Source: Heliocidaris erythrogramma (taxonomy: Eukaryota > Echinodermata > Echinoidea > Camarodonta > Echinometridae). From it: a DNA stretch of 64,000 nucleotides. Made by a program: the position numbers and the translations under genes. The notes beneath the pieces were generated by a model that ran no database searches, had not been told where the DNA came from, and saw nothing but the letters and a program-made list of their open reading frames with translations. Numbering within the stretch: position 1 is the first letter of the stretch; each line of letters starts with the position of its first letter. The stretch covers positions 43,225,750 through 43,289,749 of the forward strand of contig CM046858.1 of assembly GCA_025617745.1 (NCBI GenBank). Direction: 5' to 3'. Shown here piece by piece: positions 27,701-33,401 of the stretch.

Positions 27701-28620
27701 GTGTGATTGCGAATAATGAAAATGAAAAAAATTATAATGAAAACAATTTACTTGCCAAAAAAAAAGTCCCCCCCAAAAAGAGGTAAAGCAAAAAAGAACA
27801 CAGTATTTTTCGACATGAATCTTTCGCCAATTGCCCCCCCCCAAAAAAAAAACAAACAACAACAAACAAACCAAAACAAACACACACACAAAAAAACAAA
27901 AAAACATCAATTCAAATAAATAGACAAGTTACACAAATGTGTGCATACACACTAAATGAGACTTGAGAGGGAACTTAGGCCATTATCTTAAACTTATTTT
28001 CTTTACTAAACATGCATCCACTCATGACTCAAATGAGTCAAAAGTTACAAGGTTATTTGAAATAAGCATCTCGAACGCGAACTTGGGTGAGCGCGGCCGC
28101 GGCGACCGGTACGCGTGTTTTTTTACCGTACCACTAACGCGTCAGAAACCCTCATAATACGGTTTATTCCGTCAAGACTAGTCTGCATGAATATTCATGA
28201 AAACGAATTATAGCGATATAATAAAACAAGCAAGGGCATCGAGCAGTTGTTCTGTGTGGTGCAATCGGATAATCCAGTCCTCTCTTGGTGAAAGAACCAC
28301 GAGTTCGAACCTCGGCAGAAGTTTATATTATTCTTTTGCTTATTTAAAAATAAGGTGACTGAGTAAGAAAATACAAGTCCGATACTTGTAGTCTCTTTCA
28401 AAGTCTTCAAAAAGGGGTTTCTGACGCGTTAGTGGTACGGTAAAAAAACACGCGACCGGTAGGGCCTACATAACAATAAATAAATAATTATTAACGTGAC
28501 AAATTTTACAGCGCGTGGGACCATAATTTGTATGTGATGAAGATTGTGCATGTTTTGCTCACCATTATGTAATATGTTTCTTCCAGCAACTCCATAAGAA
28601 ATCTTGAACTCGCTATCCAT
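9683..28620 (-). CDS. WDCP: WDCP orthologue, eight exons, 3' end missing
   Basis: Coding segments, in transcript order: 28620-28563, 19943-19823, 18818-18714, 18303-18236, 12656-12481, 11771-11710, 11201-10304, 9793-9683. All junctions keep frame and total 1599 nt (533 codons) without a stop. The family was recognised from co-linear matches to vertebrate WD repeat and coiled-coil-containing protein as I recall it: AIHPDLGFVWTDG near the start, LAVQHKTCTVVW, GCVWHP at an exon junction, CWTPDGHHLALADGNQL, then VCSITPISDHIIAIATELPL. The N-terminal half is WD40-like. The family is reported to bind the SH3 domain of the kinase HCK and to be an ALK fusion partner; its cellular role is poorly known. 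The coiled-coil C-terminus was not found here. Introns 1 and 4 are inflated by an LTR element and a Penelope-like element. Confidence 0.88.
10304..11201 (-). CDS. WDCP: WDCP exon 7 (long, mostly disordered)
   Basis: Acceptor near TCATTATAG and donor GTATGC bound 898 nt (299 codons). The first 30 residues (SLGSVCSITPISDHIIAIAT, ELPLQKI) match vertebrate WDCP well. The next ~250 residues are polar, rich in Asp, Glu, Ser, Asn and Gly, with no domain. The end (KVVDLTFLKPQ) resembles the conserved leucine-rich resumption of the family. The long spacer makes this protein larger in the middle than the ~720-residue vertebrate form. Confidence 0.87.
11710..11771 (-). CDS. WDCP: WDCP exon 6
   Basis: A 62-nt exon between CTTGCAG and GTATGT. 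It encodes ICTMDKECKATTGMQDTFME plus two bases of Gly completed by exon 7. Similarity to vertebrate WDCP is weak here; the assignment rests on strong splice signals, phase fit on both sides and position. Confidence 0.7.
12481..12656 (-). CDS. WDCP: WDCP exon 5 (WD40 repeat; inferred GC donor)
   Basis: Acceptor ATTTTGCAG. It encodes CVWHPRKLILVVFTTSQVIL through CWTPDGHHLALADGNQLK, the best WD40-like stretch of the gene. For the frame to join exon 6, the exon must end at AAA with donor GCAAGT, a GC-AG intron. The GT four bases further on (GTATCA) would leave phase 1, which exon 6 cannot accept because it would meet a stop. Confidence 0.85.
12831..12841. repeat. Target site duplication, left, of Penelope-like element
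   Basis: CAATTTAGATT here is repeated exactly at 17234-17244, flanking the whole inverted element. The left copy is separated from the inverted arm by 36 nt that have no partner on the right. Confidence 0.65.
13129..13169 (-). ncRNA. Hammerhead ribozyme motif, left copy
   Basis: Exact mirror of the right-hand motif. On the minus strand CTGATGA is at 13165-13159, then the GGACAG/CTGTCC stem, GAAAC and GTC (ending 13133). This copy is in the sense direction of WDCP transcription, about 475 nt before exon 5, so it would be present in the WDCP intron RNA. Confidence 0.82.
13272..14754 (-). pseudogene. Second Penelope-like ORF copy, truncated and frameshifted
   Basis: Inverted copy of the right-hand ORF beginning in the middle of the RT (at CDIIRQRL, just after the first catalytic motif) and running through YVDD and GIY-YIG. 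Motif FDVVSLFT is absent, so the RT is dead. Near 13490 an 8-bp deletion relative to the right copy shifts the frame, replacing the normal proline-rich tail with an unrelated one. The frame continues into the other copy across the seam (to 14792) only by chance. Confidence 0.9.
14762..16933 (+). CDS. Penelope-like RT with GIY-YIG endonuclease (5'-truncated)
   Basis: An open frame of 723 codons that opens at a GTG, so the true start is lost at the seam. Numbering from 14762: reverse transcriptase about residues 95-335, with LRPIISTRGSP (124-134), catalytic FDVVSLFTSVP (181-191), AMGSPLSPIIANIFM (247-261), catalytic YVDD (282-285) and IPFLDVLV (323-330). A linker follows, then GIY-YIG endonuclease from GVYKIPC (481) through GKVYIGETGR (490-499), with Cys487, Cys489 and nearby His/Cys as in the zinc-associated Penelope type. 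The last ~140 residues are Pro/Thr/Gln-rich. The protein would nick target DNA and prime reverse transcription. Penelope ORFs usually have more sequence before the RT core, so the N-terminus is missing. No internal stop. Confidence 0.93.
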   Translation: MTNALADSKPPKPNLTKEEHQAIKELRENQSIHILQADKGNATVVMDQQDYNHKINDLLKDKDTYQELKHDPTQATERKINQKLLALHRKDIIPKPLYFQLRSSSGTCPILFGQPKIHKPDTPLRPIISTRGSPSYNTARHLATILQPLVGLTDHHVTNSQHFVDIISKTKLQPTDTLVSFDVVSLFTSVPVTETCDIIRQRLLTDSDLASRTNLTPDQIHDLLLTCLNSNSFKWRTNFYKQLKGAAMGSPLSPIIANIFMEHLEQQALKTADKRPSLWLRYVDDTFVIWPHSTTDLHRFLDHLNSQHPDIKFTMETQLNDSIPFLDVLVKKTNSGFLSHQIYRKPTHTDRYLNYRSFHHPSVHQSVPNSLIRRAYQLSDKDHLQQELTHITNALTSINQYPRKKISTHRPHHQPTDAATDDQPTGNQPTTVVLPYLGKTSHQLHRILTQANFKVRHRSSKKLHSILHSHKDKTPTNKQPGVYKIPCDCGKVYIGETGRDFNTRLKEHKACHRLSDWDKSAIVKHAQQEHHHIDWAHSTLITNIKHWHTRRVREAIEIQRHDTVPQDTGLHLNHIWHPILHRGTNQHQTQSTQPAPLTTQSTESPPTKPTDSQPTQPADQPTIQHADPPTTNAIPPNPQADAPPTPQPAVPPTQTRYNLRPRPANTQRTSRRQPPATNPSDVRTHVHTTLGHNSATTDSNPPAPPAADSSDVRTHSIKTPPLV
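16942..16982 (+). ncRNA. Hammerhead ribozyme motif, right copy
   Basis: The core CTGATGA (16946-16952) is followed, after one extra C, by a perfect 6-bp stem II (GGACAG 16954-16959 with CTGTCC 16965-16970, loop TCAAC), then GAAAC and GTC (cleavage expected after 16978). Flanking ACTC and GAGT can form stem I. Stem III is essentially one base pair, as described for the minimal hammerheads of Penelope-like elements, which are thought to act best as dimers. Confidence 0.82.
17234..17244. repeat. Target site duplication, right, of Penelope-like element
   Basis: Exact copy of the 11-mer at 12831-12841, immediately after the end of the right arm (ACCTTCTCCACGT). Confidence 0.65.
17245..18088. other. 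WDCP intron 4, nothing recognised
   Basis: AT-rich intronic sequence between the Penelope-like element and the MITE beside exon 4. It has short TACATGTACATGTATACA tracts near 17425. No exon or known element is seen. Confidence 0.5.
18089..18230. mobile_element. GGGGAGCGTTTCATCAAGCG MITE, copy at WDCP exon 4
   Basis: A near-perfect ~140-bp palindrome: CAGGGGAGCGTTTCATCAAG at the left and its complement at the right, with centre TGCAAGGATTTCAGTAGCTT. Its right end coincides with intron position +6 of the exon 4 donor. This is the commonest MITE in the window (also 18837, 19097, 43788, 61478, 61620, 61754, 63927). Confidence 0.9.
18236..18303 (-). CDS. WDCP: WDCP exon 4
   Basis: A 68-nt exon from acceptor CTTTCAG to donor GTAGGC. 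It encodes RKSSKDPEFKKLYTIEHREH then AR plus one base of Gly. The charged loop joins exon 5 to rebuild GCVWHP. The sixth intron base is already the end of a MITE (18089-18230). Confidence 0.88.
18714..18818 (-). CDS. WDCP: WDCP exon 3
   Basis: Acceptor TTCACTATAG and donor GTACAT bound 105 nt. It encodes EVTGCTWSQCQTSGTYYLAV then QHKTCTVVWRVETS, a WD40-like strand pair. A MITE copy begins only 19 nt upstream of the exon, so the branch point must lie inside the MITE. Confidence 0.9.
18837..18980. mobile_element. Same MITE, diverged copy beside WDCP exon 3
   Basis: Diverged copy (CAGGGGCCTGTTTCATAAAA at the left, GATGAAACACTCCCCAG at the right) with the same central TCTGATTGGCTGAGAGCAAA. It ends 19 nt from the exon 3 acceptor. 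Confidence 0.85.
18891..19301. repeat. 206-bp tandem duplication including half a MITE
   Basis: The segment beginning AAGCTACTGAAATCCTTGCA at 18891 and ending GGGTTTCTGCAAAT at 19096 is repeated from 19097 to about 19301, almost identical. It carries the right half of the MITE plus ~115 bp of flank, so it arose after the MITE inserted. Confidence 0.88.
19823..19943 (-). CDS. WDCP: WDCP exon 2
   Basis: Bounded by acceptor TTTATTTCAG and donor GTATTT. It encodes IHPDLGFVWTDGECVYLSLK and ends LGKF plus two bases, completed by the first base of exon 3. WD40-like beta-strand pattern (FVWTDG). The intron before it contains the 7.3-kb LTR element. Confidence 0.9.
20022..20025. repeat. LTR element target duplication, left (GCTT)
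   Basis: GCTT precedes the left LTR and is repeated at 27351-27354 after the right LTR. Four bases fits Ty3/gypsy-type integration. Confidence 0.65.
20026..20300 (-). repeat. 3' LTR
   Basis: On the minus strand it runs from TGTGGTGGGGGCGGA to CCCACTATA. It contains degenerate CCGAGTCAGTCCGATTCAGT subrepeats and a TATATA box only about 30 nt from its end. No AATAAA was seen. TG...TA termini differ from the usual TG...CA. Confidence 0.88.
20301..20312 (-). promoter_or_regulatory. Candidate polypurine tract
   Basis: The minus strand reads GACGGGGGAGAG immediately before the TG of the 3' LTR, the expected place of the plus-strand primer. Confidence 0.6.
20317..20363 (-). ncRNA. Stem-loop next to the polypurine tract
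   Basis: In the element RNA, AAAGCAACCT pairs with AGGTTGCTTT (10 bp), and an inner GGGGC/GCCCC stem closes a three-base loop. The 47-nt hairpin lies a few bases upstream of the polypurine tract; a role in RNA export or packaging is only a guess. Confidence 0.55.
20364..21133 (-). other. Retroelement region without a recognised gene
   Basis: Between the third ORF and the 3' hairpin. Part is GC-rich with short Pro/Ala/Ser frames (20817-21107); the rest is AT-rich. Nothing resembles integrase or envelope. Confidence 0.5.
21134..21343 (-). CDS. Small ORF downstream of the third ORF
   Basis: 69 codons starting MGHPGTHDPQAEQTEAQSEV, in the same frame as the preceding ORF and 40 nt after its tandem stops. 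Acidic and Pro/Glu/Ser-rich, with no domain. It may be an independent peptide, or the read-through tail of the larger ORF. Confidence 0.3.
   Translation of the reverse strand: MGHPGTHDPQAEQTEAQSEVAREEPMDVSEPADPRTQVGSATPPVEARGNDEVTPPPSAAPLSSERERG
21386..22348 (-). CDS. Unrecognised third ORF in the place of pol
   Basis: 320 codons from an ATG, ending at tandem stops TAG TGA. The first 90 codons overlap the protease ORF in another frame and may not be real. The rest is basic (SSGRPSRATLSRDQPW, SKRTSRLRRLVYIHFPACYR), then has a helix-rich stretch (LHFMAQALAKARGGTIEGLV; DDLEADMRALCRHMGW; VLAFLFNRLTAAQKTALSAR). It has none of the RT, RNase H or integrase motifs expected at this position in a gypsy element. 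It could be captured sequence, an accessory protein or the scar of an internal deletion. Function unknown. Confidence 0.5.
   Translation of the reverse strand: MPYRQGVSPAVIWLHGQHRRGRVCWALGPLDPQCPQISQFLVALALLQMEGSPRRPALPIWKGSPNALPIWDGTHHALPGRLRNPPLARGRPPLRRIREGQGRRDPPKRVRGIGAPNGPTQGHTRSSYLHSDRVRNKQAAPAAATSSVSSGRPSRATLSRDQPWPVDGCSKRTSRLRRLVYIHFPACYRPVPGRAEGLASRRVEGLHFMAQALAKARGGTIEGLVRLVNGSWRAKRGSVTDDLEADMRALCRHMGWPEKPRFTIQPLTSPACLLHPRVLAFLFNRLTAAQKTALSARTRADPGCPASGGRGAHRIPFGRS
22077..23231 (-). CDS. Retropepsin-like aspartic protease
   Basis: 384 codons beginning 15 nt after the gag stop. Residues 1-100 are acidic linker. The protease spans about 100-215: QFVVCQLRSDSLLRVRL, active-site AVVDTAAQVTLIS (Asp129) and the conserved C-terminal MLLGLDFLRRHRID (196-209). 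The triad reads Asp-Thr-Ala instead of the common Asp-Thr/Ser-Gly, a variant I believe occurs in some animal gypsy elements. The IPPNRVKRITGVI stretch at about 250 is like the linker that normally leads into RT, but the frame then becomes Pro/Gly-rich and stops. It lies in the -1 frame relative to gag, so frameshifting or re-initiation would be needed. It would cleave Gag. Confidence 0.8.
   Translation of the reverse strand: MGTTYMTYPTQEEQETLLEGTQSLTEDQVQSLIEYVDQLDSATLSASEPEAGPGVSGPQVEPTEANPPDSKPTDMDVPNNATGPVSIDRLNGSEGPDQGEQFVVCQLRSDSLLRVRLNIGNRLLRAVVDTAAQVTLISDRVRKKLDPQPLAIREVTLRNAGRDLTMKGLAVGPVKIQLGQQHFDEDVHVAPIEDDMLLGLDFLRRHRIDVHIKDMELVMEKQAIPMEFGITPEQDRVARVTLQYRVVIPPNRVKRITGVIDQRMLAADLTAANLPVTARELNLLGPTGLPASPPYAVSAGGLPSSYLAAWAAPQGQGLLGPRAPRPTVPPDFPVFGGLGPSTDGGLPTETRPSNLEGFSKRPSDLGRHSSCPARAAEESAAGTG
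23246..25099 (-). CDS. gag: Gag with N-terminal HhH domain and zinc knuckle
   Basis: 617 codons from the first in-frame ATG (25099); the frame is open seven codons further upstream without another ATG. Residues 4-52 (VHVNSCSAEELAGIPGIDP, ALGEF-type turn, FREWADVAGI) look like the paired helix-hairpin-helix of ComEA-type DNA-binding proteins. A Pro/Gly-rich linker follows to about 265. A capsid of the gypsy retrotransposon Gag type follows (VPKSITYNGTGNWRTFFGKF; AADYFTTLV; LARHMEERFDRQL; VERQIVTRFCQGC). A probable coiled coil comes next (LATLNAKINRYQVDLRRDIE). Last is a CCHC knuckle, CFNCGGQGHFQQAC (about 556-569). It would form the particle and bind RNA. Uninterrupted, so recently active or selected for trans-mobilisation. 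Confidence 0.9.
   Translation of the reverse strand: MDRVHVNSCSAEELAGIPGIDPDHAQRLLQIRARLGEFSPGSFREWADVAGIHRPEYVLPYLDFSLPRPAPTPPGGSVPTPSRAGGLPLGETPSTSLDGMPLGPVPAASGTFSVPQVYRYDRYPPPAPPAVHRGEGLPTLTPQVGNGRGSSALSAPPGFQADREVAPTQFFGLGQFEPQHPRARARPAGNHPGAPCPRYDDVRESSSPQSTPFASSQGTRQAAYPVGHHAPGYLSAEGSRRQQDNSPLLRPPRTVSVPKSITYNGTGNWRTFFGKFQTFAAQHRWTAEECTSQLYWCLQDRAADYFTTLVKRDPAPQFYDLARHMEERFDRQLQPEFAHVEFAGARQGPAESILDWADRLTQLASQAFLGIPIDQVERQIVTRFCQGCSDREIGQQVLNRRFSTIKEATLHAQWVQQTAHVFGKHRKEVRFVATEEDAANRVHRVDVRSPDLTGEDDRLSRMDHSLATLNAKINRYQVDLRRDIEAQISPLAQQVQQLTAMVKQLCQQARTPSPAPQRAPTRASSPGLARGSSRPSVASQRASSCHTSPITRANACFNCGGQGHFQQACPSPRKEGSRAIATQRVAAVVEDGENLNANRSGEEANPWPGLEMAGFFQ
25100..25669 (-). other. Retroelement leader, proximal to gag
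   Basis: AT-rich untranslated leader between the 116-bp array and gag. No gene seen. Confidence 0.5.
25670..26266. repeat. 116-bp tandem repeat in the LTR-element leader
   Basis: Five units starting CTAAGCCGAATCTGTGA at 25686, 25802, 25918, 26033 and 26149 (period 115-116). Each has a CACTCAGGTGRAGCTCAGAA block and an AAATTAAAATTTAAAAA block. The middle units are nearly identical; the first is the most diverged. Confidence 0.93.
26267..27051 (-). other. Retroelement leader, distal part
   Basis: An AT-rich part with (TTTA)n and an A run near 26490, then a GC-richer part (26630-27050) next to the primer site. No open frame with a known domain. Confidence 0.5.
27052..27069 (-). promoter_or_regulatory. 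Candidate primer binding site
   Basis: Directly inside the 5' LTR the minus strand reads ATTGGCGTAGTCAGCG. TGG one or two bases after the LTR is where a tRNA 3' CCA end pairs. The tRNA was not identified. Confidence 0.5.
27070..27350 (-). repeat. 5' LTR
   Basis: Near-identical to the 3' LTR; it carries an extra six bases (ACTCAT, a local duplication) near 27225 and two substitutions. Flanked on the right by the GCTT duplication at 27351. Confidence 0.88.
27355..28107. other. WDCP intron 1, low-complexity
   Basis: AT-rich intron with A/C-rich tracts at 27760-27905. No exon found. Confidence 0.5.
28108..28460. mobile_element. MITE with ~45-bp termini and a tRNA-like core
   Basis: ACCGGTACGCGTGTTTTTTT followed by ACCGTACCACTAACGCGTCA and GAAACCC on the left (28108-28150) is mirrored almost perfectly at 28415-28460. 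The interior includes a tRNA-like segment with pol III-type A and B boxes (28250-28320). It lies in WDCP intron 1, about 100 bp from exon 1. Confidence 0.85.
28250..28320 (+). ncRNA. tRNA-like / SINE-head sequence inside a MITE
   Basis: A box TGGTGCAATCGG (from 28257), B box GTTCGAACC (28303-28311), a perfect T arm CGAG-TTCGAAC-CTCG (28300-28314) and a 5-bp TTCTG/CAGAA acceptor remnant. The anticodon arm is weak, so this is a tRNA-derived sequence and not a confident functional tRNA. Confidence 0.6.
28563..28620 (-). CDS. WDCP: WDCP exon 1 (start codon)
   Basis: ATG at 28620 opens MDSEFKISYGVAGRNILHN plus one base, ending at a GTGAGC donor. The next exon starts with CC, restoring Ala and continuing IHPDLGFVW; the vertebrate protein has a comparable short leader before a V/I-H-P motif. 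An acceptor-like TTCACAACAG lies about 20 nt upstream of the ATG, so a 5'UTR intron is possible. Confidence 0.85.
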
Positions 28621-28659
28621 TGTCAAAATGACGTTCTTCTGTTGTGAATAAAAGGTAAC

Positions 28660-30400
28660 AACTTATGTATTCATCAAAAATGTTACGTTTTCCGATTCGA
28701 ACCAACCGCCTCGAATTATTTTTAGGAGACCAATTCACACTTGCCAAAAGGTGGTATGGTATCTCTTAGAAAGAAAAATAGTTACCAACGGAATTTTCTT
28801 TTCCTGTCCTTGACGTAAGTTGACCTATTCAAACGAAACCATAAACAGGAAACACTTTCATGAAATGTTTCATGAATAAAATCAGCGGGGTATCTAGGGG
28901 TTATGGTGCCCGAGGCAAAATTACACCCGAGCCCCGAGCAATCCCATAACATACAGCCCTGGAAAAACTTTATAATGGTACTATGATATGCATACAAAAT
29001 TATAAAAATGATTTGTCTTTGTATTTCAATAATACTAATAATAATAATAGCTGTTTCTTATTAAGCGCCTTACCAGTTACAATGTAACCGACCAAAGCGC
29101 TCACAGTATTACTACCCCGGTTACTGGATTCAGTAGCGATTCTGCACATTACAGCGCACATTCTCCAGTCCTCTGGGGAGCAATCCAGCCAGTCGCCTGT
29201 TTCCAAGCGCGCACATGAATGATCAAATTCCAGCAATTATACCTTGCTTTTATGATATTTTATTTCCTTCTTACCACAAAAATAACACTATCAGTAACCA
29301 TTCTTGGTCTAATAATTTTTTCCATGGCTGTATAAGGAGGCAAAAATTTACAACAAAACTTACTAATTTTCGGAATACCACCCCAGATTCATTCCTATTC
29401 GAACATAAACTTCTTTGTAAAAAATCATTTTTATGCACTTAACCTGGGAAAGGCAATATTCAGTTTTATGAAAAGTTAAGTGAAGAATTAACATAGAGAC
29501 CGAGCATTAGATTTTTCTCCATTTTAAATCTAAATCTAAATCTAAAATAAACCCTGTAAGAAAAGCTCCAGAACTTTCCAAAGCATTTTACCTCTTGGAA
29601 AAAATCGCAAGGGAGTACAGCAACATAAAGCGTTAAAGTTTATTCCAATTTTGAACATGGATTATTACTATTTCAAGTCTTATATTCAGGGCACAAGATT
29701 CACACAAATTATCTCTCTCAATAAATATATTCCAGAAAAATTTCCAGCAAAAAGATCGACAGGATTTTTTTTCGAGTATAATAATTGACCTTTCCATGCA
29801 ATATGCTGTTCTAGATATCATCCATTGAAGGCACGAAATTCAATAAGAACCTGATGAAACTTATTCGCTATATAGGGAACAAAGCAAAAAGCGTTAGAAT
29901 TTTTCGAATTTCAAACCCTATTTATATGCTATAATGCTCTATATCGTTTACTGGAGGCAAAAAATTACGAGATCGTGAAAAATGAAACATGATAATGAGA
30001 GGAAGCTAAGCGAACTAGAGACCAAGCCCACGTAGTAAACATGGGCCGCGGAAGAGAGGGCTGAGGTCTGCAGCACCACCCCCCCCCCCCCATTTCTTGA
30101 ATAGACACGTTTCAAAAAGGGTTCGAAATTGTCATCATTCAAGTGAAATCAAATCAGACCCTCCACTTTCATAAACAATCCGCGGCCCCTATGGTAGATC
30201 CTTTAAATGAGTGTTACTTATGCACTTACAACCATGCATTTGGGGCAATAATCCTTATGATTTCCCCTATTTCTTTTTCTCTTTTGCGTTTTTTTGAGCC
30301 CCCTTCGAGTGCCGCCCGCCGCGTGTCTCCTCTGCCCCCTATATATGCCACTGAATGAAATGTCATATTTTACGTCGATTTATACGATTATTGACTTATT
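28660..30400. other. Intergenic DNA upstream of WDCP
   Basis: No gene supported. A dispersed-repeat block at about 29040-29215 (CTTATTAAGCGCCTTACCAG ... CAGTCCTCTGGGGAGCAAT) looks like a repeat found in several marine invertebrate genomes (recollection). A (TAA)n tract precedes it. Confidence 0.5.
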
Positions 30401-30417
30401 GTAAATGTACAGAAAGG

Positions 30418-30980
30418 GGGCATCTCGTTTTTCCGAAGGTTCGTTTTTCCGAAGGTTCGTATTTCCGAAGGTTCGTATTTCCGAAACACTAATTTCCCAT
30501 GCCTGGGGGTTCATAATTCCGAAAATGAAAAAGGGTTCGTAATTCCGAACATTTGTTGCATTATTCCGAAGGTTCGTTATTCCGAAGGTTCGTTTATCCG
30601 AAGGTTCGTTTATCCGAAGGTTCATAATTCCGAAAATGAAATAGGGTTCATATTTCCGAAGGTTCGTATTTCCGAAAATGAAAAAGGGTTCATAATTCCG
30701 AAGGTTCGTATTTCCGAAAATGAAAAAGGGTTCGTATTTCCGAAAATGAAAAAGGGTTCGTATTTCCGAAAATGAAAAAGGGTTCGTATTTCCGAAAATG
30801 AAAAAGGGTTCGTATTTCCGAAAATGAAAAAGGGTTCGTATTTCCGAAAATAAAATAAGGTTCGTATTTCCGAAAATGAAATAGGGTTCGTATTTCCGAA
30901 AATGAAATAAGGTTCGTATTTCCGAAAATGAAATAGGGTTCGTATTTCCGAAAAATGAAATAGGGTTCATAATTCCTGGT
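30418..30980. repeat. TTCCGAA minisatellite array, left arm
   Basis: About 25 units of roughly 16-25 bp. The main unit is GGTTCGTATTTCCGAAAATG plus AAAAAG, with shorter GGTTCGTTTTTCCGAA units at the outer end. It is the reverse complement of the array at 34985-35418. Long Phe/Ile/Arg/Glu frames here are repeat translations. Confidence 0.93.
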
Positions 30981-31003
30981 AAAAAAGGGCGAATTCATCA
31001 GGA

Positions 31004-31259
31004 GCAGAGGTGTAGCAACGGGGGGGGGGGGGGGGGAGGGCACGCCCCCACCCCTCCCTCATCGGATGGCGAAAAAATAAGAAAAAAAGAAAGAAAATGG
31101 AATAGGAAAGAAGACGGTTGGACCCCTTCCGGCAACCCCCCCCCCCCCCAACCCTCTTCCACCAGCGGCGTCTTAGATTAGCTTTAAGATTATTCCAAAA
31201 GACTTGTGCCTCCAATGGTGCCAGTGCTCCCACAATGGCTAGACTCTAGCTACGCCACT
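31004..31259. mobile_element. Short MITE with AGAGGTGTAGC ends
   Basis: GCAGAGGTGTAGCAACG near 31004 is mirrored by AGCTACGCCACTG at 31247-31259. The inside has G and C runs. No coding capacity. Confidence 0.5.
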
Positions 31260-31476
31260 GTTAAAGGGGAAATTTAGGGTAACGATAGGATATTATGGTT
31301 TTAATTGCCATCTTCAAAAAGCGGATCTCTTTTCGACGAAAAGCACCTCCCCCACCCCCGCAATGAATAAAAAAATGAAATGGAGACACAAAACTGGGAA
31401 GGTTTATAAAAGAGGAGAGGAGAAGAGAAAAGAGACGAAAATAAGAGGACGAGATTAGAAAAATCGAATAAGTGTT

Positions 31477-31479
<3 letters not shown>

Positions 31480-31512
<33 letters not shown>
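31480..31512. repeat. (TG)n microsatellite
   Basis: About 16 TG units; a second shorter TG tract lies at 31712-31735. Confidence 0.95.
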
Positions 31513-31513
<1 letters not shown>

Positions 31514-31736
31514 GTGCGTTTGTTTAGCATTATGTCCGAGGACATTTTCGGACAGAGAACAAAAAAAAAATCATGACAACAATGGTCCTCGGAAGCCGGA
31601 CAATAGTCCTCGAACGTCGAACAATGAATTTGTGCTTTATTCCGTCGACTGTCCGAGGACGAGTAACAATAGAGGAACAATAGTTGTCCTCGGAAGTAAA
31701 GCCATGTAAACGTGTGTGTGTGTGTGCGTGTGTGGA

Positions 31737-31811
31737 GGTGTCGTAGTCGAACGGTTTACAGCGCTTGACTGGAAACGCGAAGGTTGGGGGTTTGATCCCT
31801 GTTACGGCACC
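31737..31811 (+). ncRNA. tRNA-derived SINE head
   Basis: 75 nt bounded by GGTGTCG and CGGCACC (7-bp acceptor with one G-U), A box TAGTCGAACGG and B-box-like GGTTTGATCCC. The anticodon arm pairs poorly and the B box deviates from GGTTCRANNCC, which suggests a decayed SINE head derived from a Ser/Leu-like tRNA and not a working gene. A diverged relative (CCCGGCACCTAT) is seen near 44280. Confidence 0.6.
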
Positions 31812-31879
31812 TATGGCCTTTTTGTTGTAAAAAATATAGCAACTTTCCTTTTTTTTAATTTACGAGCGCGCGAAGCTAG

Positions 31880-33150
31880 CGACCAAAAATAATTGTGCCT
31901 TTCCGTTGTGAAAAATCATAAAAATAACGTATTTCGGCATATAATGACTGGAATATGAGGATATTCGGGCACCTCACTCCCTGAATATGAGGTGTGAGTT
32001 GCCGGAATATCTGCACATTCAAAATCCGGGAGAGGGGGGGGGGCAGCCCCCCTTCTCGTACGCCTATGCCTAGGCCTATGTTAAGTACACAGTTGCGATT
32101 GATTTTAACTTGCGATTGTTTCAAATAAATCGCTTCAACTCCTTATAAGGCGGGGCACTGGTTGATAAAAGCCATTAATTTAGGTCAGAATGTTTTCTTC
32201 TCCATGTGTAATTCCTTATTTCTATTTTTTTACGATGAGGATTGTTTTACTCTCAATGTCTTTTAGTGTTTTGTAATTCGTTATGCTTGTAAAAGTTATT
32301 TCAAACTTCAGGTCAGCGGTTGTAACTGTTAAAAACGCAGACTGTGCAGTAAAATGAAGCAACTTATTAGAATCTGTACAAATTTATTATGCTGTAAGCA
32401 GCTGTATAAAATGAAAGATTTTCATCCATGTTTAGAAATGATGGTATTTTGGCAAAGTTAAAGAACATGTTCAATGATTTTAATCTATTTATGCGGCATA
32501 GATGGTTAGGATTATTTAGCCCGACTGAAAAGAAAACTGAACATTTTGATCCACTATTCTTCAAATTTGGTTGTATGTTGCTTTTAATCATTATCATTAT
32601 ATTCAATTAGCGATTGCACCTGACCTATATACTTACACATAATATGCCAGTATAAAGAATTATTTTTATTCTTCAGATGCGGTGTGCTACATAGCAGTGG
32701 CTTTAACATTTTTGTTATTACTCACTTGTTATCTTTCTTTTCTTGAATTTGGTTTTCTTAAGAAGTAGCTGCTGCACGGCTTTTGTAAAGTTCTGTTGGA
32801 ATTGTAAAGTGTTTGAAAACTATCTGCGTCATAGATCATTTCAGATATGCGGCAAACAAAATGTTGTATAGTTGTGTAAGCAAGGTCATTACTTACAGCA
32901 TACTATGCTGCATTTCATTCATTTACCTCTACAATTTAAGATTTTAATCTGTTTTAAGAAATGTTAATACTTTTGCAAGGTTATAAAACATGCTCAATGA
33001 TTTCAGTCTGTCCTGCTGCATAAATTGTTTGAGATATTTTGCATTATAGTTTGGTTTTACTTTTGTTTCCTTTTATGATAATCATATCAGCCTGATGATA
33101 AGACTCCTTCTTTAACTTGTTACGATCCATCTTTCTTCGGCTTTGGTTGT
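31880..33150. other. No gene recognised
   Basis: AT-rich sequence inside the TTCCGAA foldback. A pair of diverged ~70-bp segments (around 32450 and 32970, sharing CATGTTCAATGATTTNAGTCT-like sequence) suggests an old local duplication. Confidence 0.4.
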
Positions 33151-33164
33151 TTATGGTATCTATT

Positions 33165-33401
33165 CATTTATTTATTATTATTACTAGTATTATATTATTA
33201 TTATTGTTATTATAATTATCATTATTATCATTATTAGTAGTAGTAGTATTATCTGTTTTATCATTTTTATTATTATTATTACTAATATTATCAGTATTAT
33301 AATTGTTATTATTGATAATATTATTGTTGTTGTTTTTATTATTGTTATTATTATTATTACAATTGTTATTATTGCTTGCTACTTGCTATACAAGTAGCCA
33401 C

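Noticed and set aside
30418..30980. Possible CRISPR-like array
   Set aside because: Units are contiguous without unique spacers, the context is eukaryotic, and no cas-like gene is present.
30380..31043. Open frames of 117-196 codons rich in FHFRKYEPF-type repeats (also 34921-35262)
   Set aside because: The DNA is a minisatellite; the frame exists only because the unit length keeps phase, and both strands and both arrays give mirror peptides.
31737..31811. A functional tRNA gene
   Set aside because: The acceptor arm pairs, but the anticodon arm does not fold well and the B box is degenerate; a SINE head is the better reading.
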